A stretch of DNA of 64,000 nt from Myxococcales bacterium (GCA_016707895.1 JADJGV010000002.1:124001-188000), one strand, 5' to 3'; counted from the stretch's first letter, positions 55,832-63,715 are shown. The notes: a model not told the origin generated them from the sequence alone. Numbers and translations are program-made.

Positions 55832-55945
55832 GTGGCGCGCCGGTGCATCTACGTGTTCTGCAACCGTGCGATGTCGTTCGACGACTTCTGCGGGCGCGAC
55901 GTCCCGGCGATGCCGTTGCCGGACCCCGACCGTGAGGCCACATGA
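55832..55945 (+). CDS. Short cysteine-containing ORF coupled to the next lipoprotein gene
   Basis: 37 residues from GTG 55832 (VARRCIYVFCNRAMSFDDFC, then GRDVPAMPLPDPDREAT). Its TGA overlaps the ATG of the lipoprotein gene (ATGA), the coupling used widely in this genome. No homologue recognised. It could be a real small protein or a leader. Confidence 0.35.
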   Translation: MARRCIYVFCNRAMSFDDFCGRDVPAMPLPDPDREAT

Positions 55946-57105
55946 AGCGCGCCGCGGTGCTTTGCCTGCTCTGCGGTCTCGCCGGCTGTCGAGGTGCCCC
56001 GATGGTCCATGAGCCGTCGCGGCCGGCCGCGACGCCGGCTGAGACGCTCCTCGCGCGGTTGCCCGATGACGCGGCGTTGCCCGCGGGGGCGCTGGCCTTC
56101 GCCGGCGCGGGCGCGAGCCCCGACGGCCGCGTCGTCGCACTGGCCATCCGCGGCGGCGAGCGGGCGGCGGTCGTCGTCGCCCGGCGCGTGGCTGGCGCAG
56201 CGACCGCGGAGGTCGTCACCGGGCGGCTCATCCCCTCGACCGCGCCGCTGCTCGTGCGGCGCGACGACGAGGAGGCGATCGTCATCGAGGATCTGGCGAA
56301 CGAGCAGCGGTACGAGGTCCCGTGGGCCGGTATCGCCGAAGGGCCCAGCGTGCCGTGGTTCAGGGACACCGTCTGGGCGGTGACCCCGCCGGGGGGGCCG
56401 CCGCTGCTGATCCGGGCCTTCACGACGGGCGACCTCTCGGCGACGCGCATCCGCGCGTATCGACCCGGGGCGGCGACCCTGGCGTGGGAGGTGGCGCTGC
56501 GCGTCGGCACCACGCCCGCCGTCGTTGCGGACGCGCTCGTGAGCGACGATGGCCGGGTCGTGATGGTCCAGTACACCGACGGCAAGCAAGGCGCCCGGCT
56601 CGTCGCCTACGACATTGACACCGGCGCCGAGCGTTGGGCGCAAGCAACCGGGGTGACATACTCGTACTTTGGTGCGCTGATCGCGGCCCCCGATGGACGC
56701 GTTGCCACGCTGCTGTCGGATGCCGCACGCTGCGAGGTGTGCGAGCGACTCGAGATCCGCCGCGTGGCGGACGGGTCGCTCGAGCGGGCCGTCTCGCTCG
56801 AAGGCCCAAGCGTGCTGGCGCGCCTGGGCCCACGCAACGTTGAGACGTTCCTCGGCATCACCGGCGACGAGCTCTGGTTCCGGTTCGCCAATGGCCCACA
56901 GGCGGCCGATGGGATGGTCGCCGAGCACTACTCCTACGACGTCTTCGATCTTCGGACGGGCACCCACCGCGCCGCGAGCGACGCTTGGGCGTCGACGTTC
57001 GCCGCCGGTACCGCGGCGGCGGTCGCCAGCCAGGACGGGCTGATCGTCGTGGCGCCCGGGCCCGGTCGCACGCTCTCGCTCGCCGTGTTCCGACAGGCCC
57101 CGTAG
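55942..57105 (+). CDS. Lipoprotein with beta-propeller-like repeats
   Basis: A 387-residue lipoprotein (signal MKRAAVLCLLCGLAGC). Blade-like segments recur: LVSDDGRVVMVQYTDGKQGA, VAYDIDTGAERWAQATG (the latter typical of PQQ-type blades), IAAPDGRVATLLSD, VFDLRTGTHRAAS. It is probably a periplasmic or outer-membrane PQQ-like propeller used for protein binding. ATG 55942 fits the signal. An IS3-type end lies 12 bp downstream. Confidence 0.6.
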   Translation: MKRAAVLCLLCGLAGCRGAPMVHEPSRPAATPAETLLARLPDDAALPAGALAFAGAGASPDGRVVALAIRGGERAAVVVARRVAGAATAEVVTGRLIPSTAPLLVRRDDEEAIVIEDLANEQRYEVPWAGIAEGPSVPWFRDTVWAVTPPGGPPLLIRAFTTGDLSATRIRAYRPGAATLAWEVALRVGTTPAVVADALVSDDGRVVMVQYTDGKQGARLVAYDIDTGAERWAQATGVTYSYFGALIAAPDGRVATLLSDAARCEVCERLEIRRVADGSLERAVSLEGPSVLARLGPRNVETFLGITGDELWFRFANGPQAADGMVAEHYSYDVFDLRTGTHRAASDAWASTFAAGTAAAVASQDGLIVVAPGPGRTLSLAVFRQAP

Positions 57106-57117
57106 CGGCCCGAGCCC

Positions 57118-57275
57118 TGAGCCTGCCCCCATGTTCCGGATACCTGCCATCCGACCACCGGCAAGATGAGCGAGGTATCCATGAGCACGCCCCCTCCCCC
57201 CAAGACGCCGCGTCGGCGACGCGCGTTCACGCCGGAGTTCAAGGCTGAGGCCGTCCGGCTCGCGACTCAACATGG
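57118..57275 (+). mobile_element. IS3-family left end with orfA N-terminal fragment
   Basis: TGAGCCTGCCCCCATGTTCC looks like an IS3-group terminus. ATG 57181 gives MSTPPPPKTPRRRRAFTPEF, KAEAVRLATQHG, the helix-turn-helix start of IS3/IS911 OrfA. The match stops at about 57270, where the 3' end of the minus-strand gene begins. The rest of the element is gone. Confidence 0.75.
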
Positions 57276-58003
57276 GCGTCCTCGCGGCCCACGGCATCAC
57301 CGCCAGGCGGCCGGGGGCCGACGCGCCAGCGCTGGTGCAGCGCGACGAGCGTGCCGAGCTCGGGCGATGGCAGCACCGTCACGAACGCGGAGTCGTCGAC
57401 CGCATCGAGCATGCAGTCGAGCGCCGCGCGGTTCTGGTCGGGGGACAAGCTCGATTCGACGATGCTCACCGGCGAGTCATGGCCGAGCTCGCTCTCGATC
57501 GATGGCTCGAGCTTGGTCTCCCCGGTGAGCGACGCGGCGCGCAGCGTGTAGACGAACTCGATCTCGCCGCTCCCTGGAATGGCTCGCCAGCACGACTCCA
57601 CGCGCGTCGCGATGACGGTGGTCATGTAGCGGTCGCGGTCGGCCAGAAATCGTGCCATCGCGGGCGGCATCGGCGGCGGCTCGTCAGTTGGGGCCGCGCG
57701 CGGCTCGACGGGTGGCACGGCGTCCGGGTTGGTGGTGGCTGCGCTCGCGTTGGTGACCGAGATCAGCGTCGCGCCGGCGGGGAGGCCGTCGAGCGGTGGC
57801 GCGCCGAGCTGCGGGCGGTTCGGCAGCGGCGCGGGCAGGCGCGGTCGCGGCGCAGGCCCGGCCGACACGTCGTCCGGGTGGCCCACCGCCGCGTCGCGGG
57901 CCGCGGGCGCTGCCGGTGGAGAGCCTGGCCGTGTCAGCACGTAGCCCGCCACCAGGATCAATACGCCGCCAGCGCCGAGGAGATGTGATGTCTTGATGGG
58001 CAT
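57239..58003 (-). CDS. Single-pass membrane/secreted protein with Pro/Ala linker, C-terminus altered by IS fragment
   Basis: A 254-residue ORF. It has an N-terminal signal/anchor (HLLGAGGVLILVAGYVLT), a Pro/Ala-rich linker (about 30-110), then a domain with ESCWRAIPGSGEIEFVYTLR and CMLDAVDDSAFVTVLPSPE. This is the AgmX/PglI-like 'C-W...G...V-x-F...C' pattern seen in myxobacterial secreted proteins. The last ~15 residues (GREDAHVESRAGRPQP) are read from the IS3 fragment, so the native C-terminus was replaced. Confidence 0.6.
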   Translation of the reverse strand: MPIKTSHLLGAGGVLILVAGYVLTRPGSPPAAPAARDAAVGHPDDVSAGPAPRPRLPAPLPNRPQLGAPPLDGLPAGATLISVTNASAATTNPDAVPPVEPRAAPTDEPPPMPPAMARFLADRDRYMTTVIATRVESCWRAIPGSGEIEFVYTLRAASLTGETKLEPSIESELGHDSPVSIVESSLSPDQNRAALDCMLDAVDDSAFVTVLPSPELGTLVALHQRWRVGPRPPGGDAVGREDAHVESRAGRPQP

Positions 58004-58006
58004 GGC

Positions 58007-58339
58007 TCAGAACCCAATCAATGGCGCAGTGGGCGTGCATCCGCCAAGCATCCGGCACCCAAGCTTCCCTGCAGCGGTCTTGTAGAGCGCGCACGTGTAC
58101 GAGCCGATGCACTGGTCCTGCGCAGGACAGGTTGAATCGTTCGGGCACTGTGGGCGGAAGCAACGGGGAGCCGCGCCGTTAGCACATGCCCCTGGCCCCG
58201 GCGCGTTGTCCTTGGCTACCGGGTTCGCCGTGCCGACGTTCGGCGTCGGCGAGTCGGTTGCCGTGGGGCCGGCGGGGGCGCCACCAGCGTGCGCCACTCC
58301 GAGCGCGATCATGGCCGCCACGATCAACGAGAAGAACAC
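58007..58339 (-). CDS. Small secreted cysteine-rich protein
   Basis: 110 residues from GTG 58339: signal MFFSLIVAAMIALGVAHA, a Pro/Thr linker, then eight Cys (ACANG, CFRPQCPNDSTCPAQDQC, CALY, GCRMLGGC). A disulfide-rich exported protein. The stop lies 3 bases before the ATG of the preceding minus-strand gene, so the two form an operon. No family recognised. Confidence 0.55.
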   Translation of the reverse strand: MFFSLIVAAMIALGVAHAGGAPAGPTATDSPTPNVGTANPVAKDNAPGPGACANGAAPRCFRPQCPNDSTCPAQDQCIGSYTCALYKTAAGKLGCRMLGGCTPTAPLIGF

Positions 58340-58481
58340 CTGAGTACCTACGCGCAGCTGCGAGCTCCTTGCAATGTGTGATCGCGGGTTTGCGCCGCGG
58401 CACCGCCATCATCTCGGCGCTGCGGCATCGCTATCGACCGCACCACAGCACGGTTGCGCACTCAGGCACGATTTCTTGAAG

Positions 58482-58620
58482 GAACCGAGCCAGGCGGCGC
58501 AGCCGATCGGATCGCGCGCCGATCGGATCGCGCAGGAACCGGGTCGCAGCGGTGGGTGCTCTGCGCGGCATACGCGTCGAGGCGGACCGCCTTGTGGAGG
58601 GCCAGGGCCCTGCCGGTCGA
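58482..58620 (+). repeat. REP cluster (58482-58552) and RAYT fragment (58569-58620)
   Basis: GCAGCCGATCGGATCGCG, then GCCGATCGGATCGCG, then AACCGGGTCGCAGC are partial REP units. TACGCGTCGAGGCGGACCGC, then CTTGTGGAG, matches the RAYT gene near 29930-29980. Confidence 0.75.
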
Positions 58621-58679
58621 TGCTGCCACCCGTCGATGAGGTCGCGGTGATGCCTCGTCGTCGTGATAGCGTCGACGTG

Positions 58680-59558
58680 ATGGTGGAACCGCACGACCTC
58701 GCTGGCTTGCTCGGCGCCGCACTGACAGCGGCCGGCGTTGATCCTGCCGATTTCGAGGTCGGGGCCGCAGCCGATGGTGGCCTCTGCGTGATGCGCCGGC
58801 GCTGGGGCTCCCTTGAGGGCAGCGCGCGCGAACTGGAAGCCACGTCGGAGGCGACCTTCCCGCCGCCGCCGGCCGAGGCCATGGATGATGAGCGCGTCAC
58901 TGCCTGGGTCGACGCCTGGGTCGACGGCCGCGAACAGTTCACGTCGATGGACGAGGCACCGCCGGCCTTGCTGCGCCGGCCCGAGCTCGTCACGCGCGCC
59001 GACTTCGCGCGCGCCTTCACCGACTGGGAGTTCTGCGCGCTGGTGGCGAACGCCGAGGACTCCGACCCTGACGTGCCGCCGCCGGACGCCCTGCAGGCGG
59101 CGATCGAGGTCCACGACTTCGTGCGCGTCGGAGATCTGCTCGATGCTCATCCGGAACTCGCCACGACGCGCGACGACGCCGGGTTCACGCCGCTCCACGT
59201 CGCGGCCGAGCGCTGCAGCGTGGTGACGCTGCCGACCGCGGCGGTGCGCGTGATCGAGCGGCTGCTCGCCGCTGGGGCCGACCCTGAAGCGGCCACCGAC
59301 GACGGCCTCCGCCCGCTCCACCTCGCCCGGGCGGCGGCGGTGCGCCCCTTGGTTCGGGCCGGCGCCGACCTCGAGGCGCGCAATGCCATGGGCCAGACGC
59401 CGCTGATCGTGCAGGCCCAAGAGGGCGACGGATGCCCAGCCCTCATCGAACTGCTCGCGGTCGGCGCGGCGCGCGACGCGCGTGACGCGGACGGTCTGAC
59501 CGCGAGCGACTACGCCCGCGCGCGCGGCGAGGCAGACAAGCTCGAGGCCCTCGCCTGA
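58680..59558 (+). CDS. Ankyrin-repeat protein
   Basis: A 292-residue soluble protein. The N-terminal ~130 residues are unrecognised. From about residue 140 there are ankyrin units: LQAAIEVHDFVRVGDLLDAH, DDAGFTPLHVAAERC, IERLLAAGADPEAATDDGLR, LVRAGADLEARNAMGQTPL, IELLAVGAARDARDADGLTA. ATG 58680 is 7 bases after TAGCGT in TGATAGCGT, an extended -10; ATG 58620 and 58650 are alternatives. The last 144 bp of the gene region is duplicated exactly at 61801-61944. Confidence 0.75.
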   Translation: MVEPHDLAGLLGAALTAAGVDPADFEVGAAADGGLCVMRRRWGSLEGSARELEATSEATFPPPPAEAMDDERVTAWVDAWVDGREQFTSMDEAPPALLRRPELVTRADFARAFTDWEFCALVANAEDSDPDVPPPDALQAAIEVHDFVRVGDLLDAHPELATTRDDAGFTPLHVAAERCSVVTLPTAAVRVIERLLAAGADPEAATDDGLRPLHLARAAAVRPLVRAGADLEARNAMGQTPLIVQAQEGDGCPALIELLAVGAARDARDADGLTASDYARARGEADKLEALA

Positions 59559-59570
59559 CACGGCGGGCGT

Positions 59571-59815
59571 CGAGCGAGCGGTAGACGGCGGGGATGGCAT
59601 GTCGCCGACCATGACCGGGCTATCGACCAGACCGCGAGCGGTAGCCGGGCGCGGCGCGCACGAATTCACGCAGCCGCGCCGCGGGGCGGCTGATAGCCCG
59701 GCCATGACCGGAGTTGCTCATCGGCGGCGCGGCCCTGGCCCCCCATGACCCGGGTTGCCCCCCATGACCCGGGTTGCAGCCCATCGGATCGCGGGGCAGC
59801 CCATCGGATCGCGGG
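59571..59815 (+). repeat. RAYT fragment (59571-59606), ~101 bp palindrome (59611-59711), REP units (59741-59815)
   Basis: GAGCGAGCGGTAGACGGCGG, then GGATGGCATGTCGCC, matches the RAYT gene at 29608-29645. The palindrome GACCGGGCTATCGACCAG...GGCGGCTGATAGCCCGGCC has the same arms and ACGAATTC centre as 30131-30227. REP half-units (CATGACCCGGGTTGC twice, GCCCATCGGATCGCGGG twice) follow. Confidence 0.75.
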
Positions 59816-59973
59816 CTGGAGAACGAAGGCCGAAGCGGCGGGGCTCGGCCGCAGTGGCGGTCGGGGAACCTTCGACGCATGGGCCCGCGCGACCGTACCC
59901 GACCTCCCAGACTTGGAGCGGCGAGCCGTGGCCCTAGGTCTCGAGCTCGGCAAGAGAAGTTGGAGATGGTGAG

Positions 59974-60132
59974 ATGAAAGAGCACCCAACACACAACTGG
60001 CCAATCGAGGTTCAGCGAGGAGAGGTCGCGTTCCTCCCTGGCTTTGGCACCTTTGTCGACAACGCATTTCGGCTCGAGCTGAACCGCGTCGTCGACATCG
60101 CCGTGCTTCCAGAGCTGGCCACGGCTCCTTGA
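59974..60132 (+). CDS. Short hypothetical protein, 52 residues
   Basis: MKEHPTHNWPIEVQRGEVAF, then LPGFGTFVDNAFRLELNRVV, ends LPELATAP. GGAGATGG precedes the ATG. It overlaps the next ORF (TTGA). Base composition is lower in GC than nearby genes, suggesting recent arrival. It may be the two halves of one broken gene with the next ORF. Function unknown. Confidence 0.4.
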   Translation: MKEHPTHNWPIEVQRGEVAFLPGFGTFVDNAFRLELNRVVDIAVLPELATAP

Positions 60133-60314
60133 CGGAGCATCGAGCGCTCGTGCGCGAACTCGAAGCCCGGCGGACGCCGCGCGGGCACTCGTTCCATCGA
60201 TCGACATTGCAGCCGGGACGGCTCGCGTGGATGCTCGACGAACTCGTCGCTCGAGCAGCGCTACTGGAGTACGATCGCAAGTTGCTGGGCATCGACGAGG
60301 TGGCGGACCGTTAG
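60129..60314 (+). CDS. Short hypothetical protein, 61 residues
   Basis: From TTG 60129: MTEHRALVRELEARRTPRGH, then SFHRSTLQPGRLAWMLDELV, helical and basic. It overlaps the stop of the preceding small ORF by 4 nt. No family recognised; start uncertain. Confidence 0.4.
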   Translation: MTEHRALVRELEARRTPRGHSFHRSTLQPGRLAWMLDELVARAALLEYDRKLLGIDEVADR

Positions 60315-60414
60315 TCGCGACCTGAGAGCCTGCGGTAACGCCAGCCGGCTTCCAAATGACCCGTGGATGTTGCGCAAATACGGAAGGCGAAATCCCAGTC
60401 AAGGACGCGCGGTC

Positions 60415-60846
60415 ATGAACGAACTCAATAGCGAAGAGAATGTAAGGGCGCTGCTCGAGCAGCTTGCGTCGGCGGAGCCACGGCGCCGTGCGAACGCGTT
60501 GCGTGCCCTCGCCGAGGCGCCTGTGGCGGAACAGCGGCTCTTGAGCGCTGCCGAAAGCATGCTCGCAGATGAGAGCCTTACGATCCTGTCGATTCCGTAC
60601 TTGTTCGGCGAAGTCCGTTGGCATGCGGCGGCAGCGGTAGCGGCTCTTCGCGGTGCCCTGCAGGTGCGCGAGCATGTGCACCTTCTTGATGTGCCGGGCC
60701 CGCTCACGACCGACAAGATCGATCAACTGGCGACACAGGCTGGTCTGGGTACGGGGCGGGGCGGCATCGATGGAGTGTTGGAGACGCTAGAACAACTCCG
60801 CGCACTTGGGCTCATCCCGCGCCGGAACATCGTACGTGAGCCATGA
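60415..60846 (+). CDS. Small HEAT-like repeat protein
   Basis: A 143-residue helical protein: NVRALLEQLASAEPRRRANALRALAEAPV (split by Glu-Pro) and IPYLFGEVRWHAAAAVAALRGALQ are HEAT-type pairs. The end, IDQLATQAGLGTGRGGIDGV, LETLEQLRALGLIPRR, differs. ATG 60415 lacks a strong Shine-Dalgarno sequence. A REP cluster follows the stop. Function unknown. Confidence 0.5.
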   Translation: MNELNSEENVRALLEQLASAEPRRRANALRALAEAPVAEQRLLSAAESMLADESLTILSIPYLFGEVRWHAAAAVAALRGALQVREHVHLLDVPGPLTTDKIDQLATQAGLGTGRGGIDGVLETLEQLRALGLIPRRNIVREP

Positions 60847-60859
60847 AGGAGGGGGGCGG

Positions 60860-60970
60860 CCGTCGCAGCTGATCGGATCGCCGGCGGATCGCGGGCGGAG
60901 CCAATCGGCCCACCAAAACCAGTAGCAGCCAACCGGATCGCGGGGCCGATCGGAGCATCGGATCGGGGGC
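60860..60970 (+). repeat. Degenerate REP cluster
   Basis: Units such as GTCGCAGCTGATCGGATCGC, GGAGCCAATCGG, GCAGCCAACCGGATCGCGG and CCGATCGGAGC are packed in 110 bp, with more divergence than elsewhere. They fill most of the gap between two genes. Confidence 0.6.
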
Positions 60971-60991
60971 GAAGTGGGGCATGATGGCGCC

Positions 60992-61714
60992 ATGATGCGC
61001 CACTCGCTCGAGTCGCTCGCGGGCCTTGCGCTCTTGATCGCCCTCGCCCCGTCTGTTCGTGCCGATGAGTACGACGCACCCGATCGCTCCAAGCGCACGG
61101 GCGCTTTTCGTGAGGTTTGGCTCGAGCCGGGGACCGGGTGGTGGTGCCCGGGCAAGTTCATCTGTACGCGCGAGCAAGCGGTCTGCGAGGCCGACAAGTT
61201 CAGCTGGACAACGTGCAAGGCGTACAAGAAGGCGTGGGCGTACTCCGTGTTCCTGTGGGCGGAGAACAACGTGACTGGGATGTGGATGGCGTACTCGGTC
61301 GCGAAACGCTCGGAGTGCGAGGCGCTGCGCCGCAGCGAGCTCAAGCGCAAGGATAGGTCGAGCGTCTCGCCGTGTGTCGCGGTCAGCGCCAAGTCGGCGC
61401 CTGTGCCCATGCGAGCGGCGCTCTGGCTACCGCCCGGCACCGGCTGGTGGTGCTTGCGCTTCGCGTCCGAGGGCAACGAGTACTCTTCGTGCGACCGCTT
61501 CGAGATCGACTGCAAGAGACTTAGCGACAGCATCTCGTCTCTCGAGAAGCGGGAGTACAAGGGGACCCGCCTGCTCGCGGCGTGCCAGTCGCAGGCCCAA
61601 GCGTGGGCCTACATCCATCAGATCGAAGGGACCGACTACTACGGATTGCCGGCACGTGCGACTGAGGCCGAGTGCGTCGCCGAGGGCGTGGGCGCCTGCA
61701 AGTTGCTGCCGTGA
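60992..61714 (+). CDS. Secreted protein with two GTGWWC modules
   Basis: A 240-residue protein. Signal peptide MMRHSLESLAGLALLIALAP, then SVRA, precedes two repeats of about 100 residues. Each starts with EPGTGWWCPGKF or PPGTGWWCLRF and continues with paired Cys, an aromatic AWAYSVF or AWAYIHQ, and a Cys-containing end (CEALRR, CVAEG). So it is an internal duplication of a disulfide-containing module. No family recognised. ATG 60992 or 60995. Confidence 0.6.
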   Translation: MMRHSLESLAGLALLIALAPSVRADEYDAPDRSKRTGAFREVWLEPGTGWWCPGKFICTREQAVCEADKFSWTTCKAYKKAWAYSVFLWAENNVTGMWMAYSVAKRSECEALRRSELKRKDRSSVSPCVAVSAKSAPVPMRAALWLPPGTGWWCLRFASEGNEYSSCDRFEIDCKRLSDSISSLEKREYKGTRLLAACQSQAQAWAYIHQIEGTDYYGLPARATEAECVAEGVGACKLLP

Positions 61715-61748
61715 TCATGCGGGAACCCTCGAGGCGCCTCGAGGCGCC

Positions 61749-61798
61749 CGGCTCGCGGTCGCACCGGTCCGGTTGGCTGCGACCGCTGCGACCCGAGG
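61749..61798 (+). repeat. Degenerate REP pair in inverted orientation
   Basis: GCTCGCGGTCGCACCGGTCC faces GGTTGGCTGCGACCGCTGCG, a REP half and its near-complement. They sit directly before the duplicated ankyrin segment. Confidence 0.5.
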
Positions 61799-61800
61799 CG

Positions 61801-61944
61801 CAAGAGGGCGACGGATGCCCAGCCCTCATCGAACTGCTCGCGGTCGGCGCGGCGCGCGACGCGCGTGACGCGGACGGTCTGACCGCGAGCGACTACGCCC
61901 GCGCGCGCGGCGAGGCAGACAAGCTCGAGGCCCTCGCCTGACAC
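61801..61944 (+). pseudogene. Exact copy of the 3' end of the ankyrin gene
   Basis: All 144 bases equal 59418-59561, from CAAGAGGGCGACGG to CTCGCCTGACAC, including the stop codon. Upstream coding sequence is absent. The identity at all codon positions means a very recent duplication. Confidence 0.95.
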
Positions 61945-61960
61945 AGCCTGACACGCCAGC

Positions 61961-62112
61961 CACCGGCGGTGATCGCGGCGGCAATCTCGTCCCGGCGGGG
62001 GCCTGCTTGATCAGGTGGGCGGGGCCAAGGACGGTGGCGCCGGCGTGCTCGGCCTCGATGTCGGCGACCAGGGCGGCGTGCTTGGCGCGGAGCGCGGCGG
62101 GGTCGAGTTCGG
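61961..62112 (-). pseudogene. RAYT fragment with internal deletion
   Basis: GGCGGTGATCGCGGCGGCAA, then TCTCGTC, matches the C-terminal region of the transposase, joined directly to GATCAGGTGGGC...GACGGTGGCGCCGGCGTGC (compare 29408-29514). It encodes ALRAKHAALVADIEAEHAGA on the minus strand. Confidence 0.8.
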
Positions 62113-62245
62113 CGCAGCTGCTTGCCGGGTTGGTCGACACCCAATACCTCCTCGAGACGGTCGCGCCCCATCCGGAGGACCGGGTCGCCTGACCACTCGG
62201 TCGGCTACGCGCCGCGAGCGCGGACCATCTGGTAGGCTCCTCGCC

Positions 62246-63040
62246 ATGAGGCTGTCGGCGGTGTTCGGGCTGGTGGGCCTGGTCGTCTTGGGGGTCGGTG
62301 TGCACGAGTGTACAAAGGACGTGCCGTTTCATTCGGGCGGTGAGTCGGCCCCGGGCGCGGGCGCGTACGACGAGCTCGGCGTGCGAGCCATCGGCGCCGG
62401 ATTGATCCTGGTCGGCGGCTTGACCGCGTCAGTCATGTTCGCGTTGTCGGTCCAGCGTGCCTCGAATGCCGAGCGCCGGCCCGCGGCTCATGCCGCCGCA
62501 GGTGACGACCCGCGCGCACAGTTGCTCGAACGGCGGAGCATCGCGATGCTCGGACCACTGGACGAGTCGAATACGGAGGTCATCATCGCGTCGCTGCTAT
62601 TCCTCGACGACACCATGCCGGGTCACGACATCGAGCTGCGCATCGACTCACCTGGCGGTGCACTCGGCGACGTGATGGCGATCTGCGACACGATCCGGGA
62701 TCTAAAGACCCCGGTCTCGACGGTGTGTACTGGCCGCGCGGTCGGCGGTGCCGCGCTGGTCCTGGCGGCCGGGAAGCCGGGCGCGCGCCGCGTGTACCCG
62801 CGGGCGACGGTGCAGCTGGTCCCGCTCACCGCGCATCTGTCATCGGCGCCCACCGCGATGCAGCGCGCTACCGCCGCCGTGCTTACGACCTTCGCGCACG
62901 CCACCGGCCGGACCGAGGCGGAGATCGCCGATGTCATGGCGGCCCACCGCGTCTTCGACGCCCAGGACGCGCGCGCGTTCGGGTTGATCGACGTGGTCCA
63001 GGAGCCGCTCGATGGCATGACGACGGTCCGGCGGCGATGA
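62246..63040 (+). CDS. Membrane-anchored ClpP-like protein lacking the catalytic residues
   Basis: A 264-residue protein. Two N-terminal membrane helices (VFGLVGLVVLGVGV and IGAGLILVGGLTASVMFAL) precede a ClpP/crotonase-like domain (about 90-260): LLFLDDTMPGHDIELRIDSP, GGALGDVMAICDTI, TVCTGRAVGGAALVLAAGKPGAR, and AQDARAFGLIDVVQEP at the end, which correspond to ClpP's INSPGG, GxAxS and A-x-x-GLID motifs. The catalytic Ser position reads Gly (AVGGAA), the His motif (HQP) reads QLVPL, and the Asp region reads AAHRVF. So it is probably a scaffold or pseudo-protease. The stop codon lies at the edge of a RAYT fragment. ATG is 7 bases after TAGGCT. Confidence 0.72.
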   Translation: MRLSAVFGLVGLVVLGVGVHECTKDVPFHSGGESAPGAGAYDELGVRAIGAGLILVGGLTASVMFALSVQRASNAERRPAAHAAAGDDPRAQLLERRSIAMLGPLDESNTEVIIASLLFLDDTMPGHDIELRIDSPGGALGDVMAICDTIRDLKTPVSTVCTGRAVGGAALVLAAGKPGARRVYPRATVQLVPLTAHLSSAPTAMQRATAAVLTTFAHATGRTEAEIADVMAAHRVFDAQDARAFGLIDVVQEPLDGMTTVRRR

Positions 63041-63183
63041 CGCTGCCGCGGCGCCCCCAGGAGACGCCTTGGCGATCCCGCAGTGCGTTTGATCTGCCGC
63101 GCGATGTTGCCGTGGGCGTAGTCGGTGAAGAGCGGCAGCTGGTCGGGATCGTCGTCGGCCGAGCAGAGGCAATGGCGGTGGTT
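63036..63183 (-). pseudogene. RAYT fragment
   Basis: GATGACGCTGCCGCGGCGCC, then CCAGGAGACGCC, and GCTGCCGCGCGATGTTGCCG match the transposase gene at 29767-29913 with one short deletion. It provides the stop of the ClpP-like gene. Confidence 0.85.
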
Positions 63184-63189
63184 CGATTG

Positions 63190-63238
63190 ATTTCTCGCCA
63201 GGGATCTCCGATCTGGCTGCGCGGTCGTCCACGGTTGA
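63190..63238 (+). pseudogene. 3' remnant of an immunity-gene paralogue
   Basis: Reads FLARDLRSGCAVVHG and stop, the same ending as the immunity candidate at 46843 (FLSRALRSGCAVVHG). It lies 19 bases before the paralogue at 63257, so two such genes once stood in tandem. Confidence 0.75.
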
Positions 63239-63256
63239 TGCGAGAAAGTCCGGCCG

Positions 63257-63715
63257 ATGACACTCTACAAGGTCCGCCTCGCCTCCAGTGCACTCGAAGA
63301 CGCCCACGTGGTCGACAGGCTTCGCTACGGCTGGGACTACCTCGAGCAAGCAATCTCGCTATGGCACTTGGTGGACCCCGTGCGGGCCAACGCCCTGGTG
63401 GAGTTTGTCGAGCGGGTGTCGAATGCCGACGAAGGGCCCACCTGCTTCGCCGGCGATGATCTCGTCACGTTGGCTCACATGACCGCCGGTATGGAAGACG
63501 CTATCCGAGTCACCGGGATCATCGATCGCCACGGACGGGTCCCCCCCGAGCGCCTCGCCGAGCTGAAGCGCCTGGTCCCCGCCATGGATCTCGAAACGGA
63601 GCGCACGCTCGAGGACAAAACGAACGCACTCCTTGAGGTCATTGGCAACGCGGAGGGCCTGCACGAATTCCTCTCCGAGGCCCTTCGTGACGGCTGTGTC
63701 GTCGTCAACAACTAG
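63257..63715 (+). CDS. Orphan paralogue of the immunity candidate at 46376-46843
   Basis: A 152-residue protein. Shared landmarks with the 46 kb protein are WHLVDPVRANAL, FAGDDLVTL, PPERLAELKRLVPAMDLE, LLEVIGNAEGLHEFL and the Cys near the end (LRDGCVVVNN). No effector gene precedes it; a decayed third copy and a RAYT fragment do. Orphan immunity genes are common in polymorphic-toxin regions. ATG 63257 is preceded by weak GAAAG. Confidence 0.62.
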   Translation: MTLYKVRLASSALEDAHVVDRLRYGWDYLEQAISLWHLVDPVRANALVEFVERVSNADEGPTCFAGDDLVTLAHMTAGMEDAIRVTGIIDRHGRVPPERLAELKRLVPAMDLETERTLEDKTNALLEVIGNAEGLHEFLSEALRDGCVVVNN

